Positions 56,798-64,000 of a stretch of DNA of 64,000 nucleotides are shown here, in pieces. The DNA comes from Avena insularis (lineage: Eukaryota; Streptophyta; Magnoliopsida; Poales; Poaceae), in NCBI GenBank assembly GCA_023614405.1, contig CM042684.1, positions 465,877,650 to 465,941,649 on the forward strand. The letters are read 5' to 3'. The notes beneath the pieces were generated by a model that worked only from the letters and a program-made list of their open reading frames with translations, was not told the DNA's origin and did not search any database. The translations under genes were made by a program, and so were the position numbers. Position 1 is the first letter of the stretch. The number at the start of each line of letters is the position of its first letter.

Positions 56798-58342
56798 ATG
56801 ACTACTCTTGAAAACACTAAGTTGTGTGACTTCACTAGCACCAACAACAATGATTTTATGAGCACACCTATTGCTCCACATGTGGCTGAAAATGCATTCT
56901 TTGAGATAAAACCTTCTTTACTCAATCTTGTTATGAGAGAGCAATTTTCTGGTATTGGTAATGAAGATGTTGCTTCCTATCTAAATAACTTTGTTGAACT
57001 TTGTGAGATGCAAAAGCATAGGGATATAGATGGTGATATTATTAAACTGAATTTGTTTCCTTTCTCTTTGAGAGGAAAAGCTAAAGAATGGTTGAATTCC
57101 TTAACTAGGAATAGTATTGATTCTTGGACTAAGTGCAATGATGCTTTTATTGGAAAATAGTATCCTCCTGCTAAGATTATATCCATGAGAAGTGAAATAA
57201 TGAAGTTTAAACAACTTGATAATGAGCATGTTGCTCAAGCTTGGGAAAGAATGAAATCTTTGGTAAAGAATTGTCCCACTCATGGACTGACTGCTTGGAT
57301 GATCATCCAAACGTTTTATGCAGGATTGAACTATTCTTCAAGGAACCTATTGGATTCAGCTGCTGGAGGTACCTTTATGACCATCACTTTGGGTGCTGCA
57401 ACAAAACTTCTGGACAATATGATGGTTAATTATTCTGAATGGCATACTAAGAGAGCTCCACAAGGTAAGAAGGTAAATTCTGTTGAGGAAACCTCCTCCT
57501 TGAGTGATAAAATTGATATTATTATGTCTATGCTTGTTAATGGGAAAGCCCATATTGATCCAAATAATGTTCCTTTAGCCTCTTTGGTTGCTCAAGAAGA
57601 GCAAGTTTATGTGAACTTCATAAGAAATAACAACTTTGGCAACAATGCTTATGGTAATAATGCTTATAGGAACAATTTTGGTAACAACAATTATAGGCCC
57701 TACCCTCCTAGTAATACTTATGGCTATAATGGTAAACCTGAATTACCTAGTGAAGGAAGAATTTTAGAAGTTGAAAGAGCCACTAAAAACTTCATGCAAA
57801 TGCAATATGAGCAAAATAAACTATTTACTAAAACTATGGAGGAACAATCTATCATTTTGAAGAACATTAGCCATCAACTTGAGAGTCTAAATAGGGAAAT
57901 TCCTAGTTTACAATTGAAACTCTCTAATGCTGAAAGAAATATATCATCTTTGTCTGAAGCTCAATCTTCATTGATTAATAAAATGGCTGCTAAACCTGAA
58001 ACTAATGAGAATCCCTTTGCAGCTACTAATGCCATACAAGTAAGAATTGATGAAAATGTTAGACTATTAGCTGAATTACATGCTAAGTGGGAAAGAGAAG
58101 ATGAAATTGCTAGAAACATTAGTGTTTCTACTATCACCACCACTAGTGTTGAGGCTAGTAATAGTTCTACTACTTTAGATGATAAAGTTGATTTTGATCT
58201 TGATGGTTGCAATATCTCTGAAGTTATTAAGTTCCTACAAAAGCTTGGTAAAAGTCCTAATGCTAGTGCTATGAACATGGCTTTTACAAAACACATTACT
58301 GATGCTCTCATAAAGATTAAAGAAGAAAAAGATGAAACATAA
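56798..58342 (+). pseudogene. Athila-like gag, one nonsense codon
   Basis: Particle protein of the element. ATG 56798 after an A-rich leader (MTTLENTKLCDF). Retrotransposon gag domain: LNLFPFSLRGKAKEWLNSL (about 57050), then after a TAG at 57158-57160 the same frame continues (AQAWERMKSLVKNCPTHGL, QTFYAGLNYSSRNLLDSAAG). An asparagine/tyrosine-rich stretch (NNFGNNAYGNNAYRNNFGNN, about 57630) and a coiled-coil-like part follow. The frame ends at 58342 where it overlaps the protease frame. Confidence 0.9.
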
Positions 58343-58760
58343 AGCTTCTATTCCTATAAAGCAAGAAGATGGTTGGGAACCCATCATTAATATGAAAGTG
58401 AATGACTTTGATTTCAAAGCTTTGTGTGATCTTGATAGTAGTGTTTCTATTATGCCTAGAAGGATTTATGATATGCTTGATTTGCCTCCTCTTGAAGATT
58501 GTTATTTGAATGTCCCACTTGATGCTAATGCTAAAAAGAAACTCATGGGGAGTCTTAATGATGTTCTTATTATGGTTAACGATTCCTATGTCCCCGTTGA
58601 TTTCTATGTTTTGTATGTTGAATACAATGCTTCTTGTACTATTACTTTGGGAAGACCTTTTCTTAGAACTGTTGGTGCCATCATTGATATGAAAGAAGGC
58701 ACCATTAAATATAAACTCCCACTAAAGAAAGGTATAGAATACTTCCCTAAAAAGAGATAA
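58332..58760 (+). pseudogene. Athila-like aspartic protease, out of frame with gag
   Basis: Open frame starting MKHKASIPIKQEDGWEPIIN, with the retropepsin-like site ALCDLDSSVSIMP (about 58419-58460) and GRPFLRTVGAIIDM (about 58650). In related elements the site reads D-L-G-A-S, so the residues after the catalytic Asp are altered (D-L-D-S-S), which may disable it. It overlaps gag by 11 bp in another frame; whether that is natural frameshifting or a small indel is not clear. It ends at KKGIEYFPKKR with no RT after it. Confidence 0.8.
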
Positions 58761-61589
58761 AAGATTTCTTTTGCTTCTCCTATGAAAACAAAATTTGGTC
58801 TTAATGCTTCTTCATTTGAGAACACTTGATTCTTTCTTTGCTTCTTATGCCTAACTTAAAGGCATTAAAGAAAAGTACTTATTGGGAGATAACCCAAAAG
58901 TTTTAGATGAGTCTTGGAAGTTATTACCTCTGTAATAACCTCTCCTTATCCTTTTTATTTGCTTTTTGTGCCAAGAGTAACCTCTAATGAGAGTGAAGTA
59001 ATAATTGGGAAAGTTGCTGTCCCGAAACATATTTTTGTGCTTCACCATAAACATTCGTGAGAGAGATCTATATGTCGGAATGAGCTGTAATGTTTTGTGC
59101 TTCTGACCCAGGTTGTTATATAACTTTCATTAGTTCAACACTTTTTGATTTGAGCAACATAAGGTCTTCGAAAAAATTCTTCTTTACCTGCTGGTCTGTT
59201 TTGACAGATTTCTGCCATTTTCTGCATTTGCTTCTTGTTGGTTCCTTCTTGAGTTCTTTTGGGGAATTGAGATTTTGAGGGAAGTCCTACAGTATCTAGT
59301 GTTCTAATGGAAGTTTATTTGGTGTTATAACTGAACCTTAAGACTTATTTATCCTAAGTACACTAATGTTGCTAATGAGATTGTGTGAAGTTTTGTATGA
59401 AGGAAAAATTTCAGGTGTATGGAAGGAATGAGTAATGAGATGAAGGATGGACTAAAGCTCAAGCTTGGGGATGCCACACGTGTCACCCCAAGAAATATCC
59501 AAGAAGTACAAGCGTCAAAGCTTGGGGATTCCCAAGGCATCCCCTTCTTCATCAATAAAAATTCCAGGTTTCTTCCAAACGCTTCATTTTTATTGTTTCA
59601 TGCACAGTTGTGTTTTTCTTGGAGCGTCTTCTTTTTCGTTTTCATTTTGGTTTTAGTTTTCCTTGGTTTTCTTAGTTTTCTTAATAAATTGCTTGGACCC
59701 CCTCTTTCATACATTGGTTTGCAAATAGTTTGGTTTGGTTTGGAAAAGAGTAGGAAAGTTCATACTTATGTGGTAAAAAGAGCTTGTTTTTGACTGTGGC
59801 CTATGCTTTGTCATGCCATGCTTGATATTGTTTTGGATTTAAGCTTAGTATTCTTTGCTGTAGCATGACTTGTTATAAACAATTGAGATTGCTTAATGTG
59901 CCTTGGATGAATCATGCGTTGTTTTAGCATATTAAAGCATAATATAGTGGTATTCTCCTTTGATGCTTTATTTGGGTTGACTTGGCGCATGCTCACACCA
60001 TGTTATGACTATCCAAAGTCATCATAGCCTTTATGATTCTTTAGTTTTCAACTTGTAGTATCACTTTATGCTTTGATCAATGATGTTTTATCGCTCTGCA
60101 TGATTATGGCCATTATTGGTCTCTTAGTTTGTCGCTCCCAGTCTTTTGCTAGCCTCCGCAACAAAGTATGAGTTCCACTCATGCATCCCACTCCCTAAAC
60201 CAAGTTATTCCAAAGAGTCCACCATACCTACCTTCTAGCTTATGGTATTCCAAGTACATTCATGCTTTTGTTTACCTTCCACTTGTTATGAGAAAACTAG
60301 TGATTAAAGCTCTCACGAACTTGATGGCACACTTTACTTTACTTGCCCTTAATAAACTTGAACCATTGTGTCTTCTATGTTGTATATGGTTGCACTTATT
60401 TGTTGGGAATTAGCAGAACCATGCTTTCATGGGGAACACTTTCAACATTGCACTTGGTACTTCTACCTAGTTGATATCATGCTCTTTTGTATATGGATGT
60501 CGTCGGTGTGAAATGAAAGGGGAGCTTGTAAGTCCATGGAGTTATGTATGTGTGTTAGAGAAACGCCTGGGCTGCTGGTTTAATCCATGCTGTCATGGTG
60601 GAAACCTGCAGCGTAACCATAATGAGCTGTCTATGAAGCATTCTTCTTATAAAAAAAGAGTCAGATATTGAGAAAAAAGATAAAAAAGAAAAAATATGAG
60701 AAAAGAGGAAAGAGAGAAAAAAGCACCATATTCCCATGGTAAATAAGAAGATTGCTGAGATGCTCGTTGTCTGCTTGCCTTGTCATTTTGATATGGGGAT
60801 TCTTCGGTATCATCGGGCAATGGGTACCCCGTTGGCGGTTCTCTATGATACACATGTACTTACGATGACAAGAACTTACCATTTGAATAAACTTGAGTAG
60901 CATGAGGAGCGGCCCTCGTATACAAGGGACATGAGATTTCTGACTTATACTTCATCAAGCATGTACACCATAGTTTGTTCACTTTAACCTTAATCACTTC
61001 AAGATGCTTATGATAGGGGCAATGAGAGCTGAAAGCTATAAGTACCAAAATTTTTGGAAGATCTTTATAAGACTTGAATCCCTACTTCCTTTTACAAAAG
61101 GCCTTTCTTCCACCATTATATTGAGTCTCCACCTTCTATCTTTATGCACTTACTTTGAGAGCATAGTGGCCATTCTTAGTTCTATGTGCATTGTCCCAAG
61201 ACTAGTTGATTGATGCATAACTTGATATTGCTTGTTTTAAACTATTTGTATCTAGTCACTCTTATGTACTTTGAAGGTGTCCTATGCATTTATATTTGCT
61301 ACTCTATGAGGGACAAGCTGAATACTATTATGCTATGTTTTCTTTATGTAAAAAAACAAAGGTCTTGCAAAGCATTGTTATTCATGAATCTTTTGTTTGT
61401 GCCTTTTCATGTTGCATCATAGTTTCTTTGTCTTATTGCTAGAACCTTGTCTTTCATGTTATGATTGAAGTACTATGATCCCAGCTTTGAATGTTTTACA
61501 AATACTTTGATCAAGTCTTTGATGGTGCATGTCACCTCAAAAATTATTCTTTCTTTTTATCACTTACCTACTCGAGGACGAGCAGGAGT
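58761..61589. other. Non-coding interior of the Athila-like element
   Basis: No RT, integrase or env-like gene. Includes caagcttggggatgcc-type words at about 59460 and 59518 and a purine tract at 60645-60725 (aaaaagataaaaaagaaaaa). This space replaces most of pol. Confidence 0.7.
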
Positions 61590-61601
61590 TAAGCTTGGGG
61601 A
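61590..61601 (+). promoter_or_regulatory. Polypurine tract of the Athila-like element
   Basis: aagcttgggga directly before the 3' LTR start TG at 61602. Confidence 0.75.
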
Positions 61602-63200
61602 TGTTAATACATTGCAAATGTATCTATAATTTTTGATGTTCCATGCTTGGTTTTATCCACTTTCTTGTGTTTTGTTCCAACTTTGGAGTACTTTTCATAT
61701 GATTTCTTGGACTAACCTATTAACAAGAGCCACAGTGCCAGCTGCCTGTTTTCTGCTGTTTTTGGTTCTAGGAAAGTCAGAAAATGAATATTCTCGGAAT
61801 TGGACGGGACAAAAGCCAAAGTGCCTATTTTTCCAGAAGTGATCAAGTGCCAGAATACGAGACGGAGAAGGGCCAGGGAGCCACCACACCACCTGGCCGC
61901 GCGACTAGGCCTGACCCGCGCTAGGGGGTGGTGTGGCCGCTCCCGGCTCCCCCTCGGCCTATCCTTCCGCCTATATATTGCCCTCGGGACGAAAACCCTA
62001 AGTTCCCGATCAAAAATCCACGAAAGAGTCTGTAGCCGCCGTCTTCTCCATCCCTAGATCGGGAGGGATCTGAAGCTCTTCCAAGACCGCCGAGAGGGAA
62101 TTCACCCTGGAGGCCTTCTTCATCACCATGCAAGCCTCCGGTGTGATGCGTGAGTAGTTCATCCTTGGACTACGGATCCATGTAGTAGCTAGATGGATGG
62201 TTCTCCTCCTTTGTGCTTTCATGTTTAGATCTTGTGAACTCCGTTCATGATCAAGATCATCTATTTGTAATTCTGCATGTTATGTTTGCGGGGATCCGAT
62301 GGATATTGAGATGCTATTTCAGATTGATTATTGATTCTATCATGTCTTTGTTATTTTTGATCTTGCATGCTTTCCGTTGTTAGTAGCTATCTTGGCCAAG
62401 TAGATGCTAGCAACTCCAAGAGTTAGTATTTATGCTCGATAGTGGGTTCATGCCTCTGGTAATCTGCGGAAGTGACAGAAATCTCTAAGGTACTAGATGT
62501 GCTGTTGCTACTAGGGAGAAAACAACAATCCTTTGTTCAAAGAACAATCGTATTGTTTACTTTACATGCAGTTCCTAAAGCAATAATCTATTGCTTGCAA
62601 CTTAATACTGGAGGGGGTTCAGATGATAACGTGAAGGTGGATTATTAGTCATAGATGCAGTTGGATGGCGGTCTATGTATTATGTTGTAATGCCCAATCA
62701 AGTCTCAAAGGAGTCAAGATGATTAGTATATGCATGTATTGCTTTCTCGGTGTTTGTCAATTGCCCCGCTGTAATTTGTTCACCCAGCATGTTATCTATC
62801 TTAAGGAGAGCCACCTCTAGTGAACTATGGATCCTGGTCCTTGTCTTTTACATACAATGTACAATCTTTTACTGCTTTGTGTTTACTTTCTGCAAACTTT
62901 TACTTCTTTCCATTCGATACGTTTAATCTTTTGTTTTCTGCAAAACACGGTGAGATTGACAACCTCATCGCAAGTTGGGGACAAAGTTCTGTGGTTGTGT
63001 TGTGCAGGTCTCCACGTTGCTACTAGCACCGGTAGTGCACCCTGCCAAAGCTCAGCTAGTAACACCTTTGGGGTGTTTCCTTGCTCCTACTGGTTCGATT
63101 AAACCTTGGTTTCATAACTGAGGGAAAACTTGCTGCTGTGCTCATCGTACCTTCCTCTTGGGGTTCCCAACGAGCTCTACGTCGAACGCCGAGCACATCA
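61602..63200 (+). repeat. 3' LTR of the Athila-like element (1599 bp)
   Basis: TGTTAATACATTGC to AGCACATCA. TATA-like ctatatattg near 61971 and telo-box AAACCCTAA at 61993-62001. Confidence 0.93.
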
Positions 63201-63205
63201 CACCA

Positions 63206-64000
63206 CATCATCCACATACACTTGCACATTCCGACCTATTTGGTCATGCAAACACTTTTGCATACATCACTGGTACGTTGCTCCTGCATTACGTAATCCA
63301 AACGGTATAGTTCGATAGCAATAAGCCCCGTACGGGGTAATAAATGCAATCTTTTTTTGATCATCCAGATTCAGGGGTATCTGATGGAAACCAGAATACG
63401 CATCAATGAATGACAGTTTCTCACATCCGGCTGTTGAGTCTATGTCCCGATCTATTCTAGGGAGTGGAAATGGATCTTTTGGACATGCCTTATTCAGGTT
63501 CGTGTAGTCAATACACATGCACCATACCACTGCCACGTTCGGATCGTCTTTCTTTTTCTCCACCAACACCGGATTAGAAAGCCAATCCGGATAGAGTACC
63601 TCCATGATAAACCCGGCTGCTAGTAATCTTGCTATCTCATCTCCAATAACTTTCCTTCTGTCCTCTACGAAACGCCTGAGAGGCTTCTTTACCGACTTAG
63701 CCCCGGGTCTTACATTCAGTGAGTGCTCAGCCAACTCCCTCGGTACACCTTGCAGATCTTGCGTAGACCAAGCAAAGATATCCCGATTCTCACGGAGGAA
63801 GTTGACAAGCTCGCTTTCCTATTTGCTGCTTACCCCGGCACCAATGGTGACGGTGCGCTCTGGGAACAGATCATCAATTGGCACTTTCTTCGTATCCTTA
63901 GTCGCCTGGAATGATACGCTCCCATGCGGGTTGGTCAGGGTTGGCATATGTTGTTGCGTGGATTGAGCCAATGCCGCCACCTCTAGTATCTTCCTTTTTT
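63206..64000 (-). pseudogene. Tat-type pol, N-terminal RT part, running out of the window
   Basis: Minus strand: ELVNFLRENRDIFAWSTQDL (about 63810-63750), AEHSLNVRPGAKSVKKPLRR, GFIMEVLYPDWLSNPVLVEK, the RT motifs CIDYTNLNKACPKDPFPLPR and SFIDAYSGFHQIPL (about 63420-63380), ITPYGAYCYRTIPFGLRNAG, then a TGA stop after ATYQ (63267) and the catalytic YVDD at about 63221-63210, just before the insertion. One more stop (TAG) lies near 63822. The protease and gag lie right of the window. Confidence 0.9.

Larger units (their letters stand above)
55199..63200 (+). mobile_element. Athila-like LTR retrotransposon lacking RT and integrase (8002 bp)
   Basis: Flanked by the target duplication CACCA (55194-55198 and 63201-63205). 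Two LTRs, an Asp-tRNA primer site, gag and a protease are present; then 2.8 kb without coding leads to the 3' LTR. There is no RT, RNase H or integrase, so it is non-autonomous. The gag type, the primer site and the tttaagcttgggga tract fit the Athila lineage (Sabrina/WHAM-like elements of Triticeae). Confidence 0.93.
44356..64000 (-). mobile_element. Tat-type Gypsy LTR retrotransposon with antisense ORF; 5' end outside the window
   Basis: On the minus strand: RT (63734 and beyond down to 54546), RNase H, integrase (to 50959), then a plus-strand gene of the PF04195 (putative gypsy type transposon) kind, then a 3' LTR. Known Tat/Retand-lineage elements of plants carry such an antisense ORF between pol and the 3' LTR; the layout here fits. 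Two later insertions split pol: a solo LTR (52412-54033) and an Athila-like element (55199-63200). With these discounted, the coding order is continuous. gag and the 5' LTR lie right of the window. Confidence 0.82.

Noticed and set aside
1..64000. CRISPR arrays, rRNA, tRNA genes, bacterial-type operons
   Set aside because: None seen; the tandem repeats present lack spacer structure, and the sequence is plant nuclear in character.

Overview
This is a stretch of grass nuclear DNA, almost certainly from the wheat/barley/rye tribe (Triticeae). The evidence is a dense mosaic of transposable elements whose domain orders and termini match Triticeae families, with only two recognisable host genes in 64 kb. 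Almost every open reading frame belongs to a transposable element. No rRNA, tRNA or CRISPR was seen.

Layout. (1) 1-3303: right end of a CACTA transposon (element A) with a broken tnp2 transposase on the minus strand and an intact divergent accessory ORF; it sits in a Stowaway-type MITE whose other half runs to 3451. (2) 4718-8456: a minus-strand Helitron that carries a complete 2.3-kb non-autonomous CACTA (B, 6035-8340). (3) 8811-14704: a minus-strand B3-domain host gene split just after its start codon by a 5.33-kb Reina-like Gypsy element (9363-14693) with exact 5-bp target duplications. (4) 16219-18283: a Mutator-type MITE next to an apparently intact two-exon F-box gene. (5) 18883-21668: a 5'-truncated LINE with a 12-bp target duplication. 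(6) 22339 to about 35620: a large composite CACTA (C) with tnp2, a second tnp2 fragment, a homologue of the element A accessory ORF, several tandem repeats, and a Transposase_24 gene ending in a Ulp1-like cysteine protease. (7) About 37 to 42.9 kb: a minus-strand Copia element, with non-autonomous CACTA D inserted at 39269-40843. (8) 42928-44355: an Angela/BARE-like LTR that interrupts the Copia integrase. (9) 44356-64000 and beyond: a minus-strand Tat-type Gypsy element with a plus-strand, multi-exon antisense gene between pol and the 3' LTR. Its pol is interrupted by a solo LTR (52412-54033) and by an 8.0-kb gag-protease-only Athila-like element (55199-63200).

How it works together. The autonomous functions here are transposition genes, and nearly all are broken by stops or frameshifts. 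Many insertions can be peeled off exactly because their target duplications are visible, which gives a relative order: Copia is older than the Angela-like LTR, which is older than the Tat element, which is older than the Athila-like insertions; the Helitron is older than CACTA B; the B3 gene is older than the Reina insertion. The most unusual content is in the CACTA elements: a small acidic-tailed accessory protein family beside hairpin-like subterminal repeats, and three sequence variants of one hairpin word in different elements.
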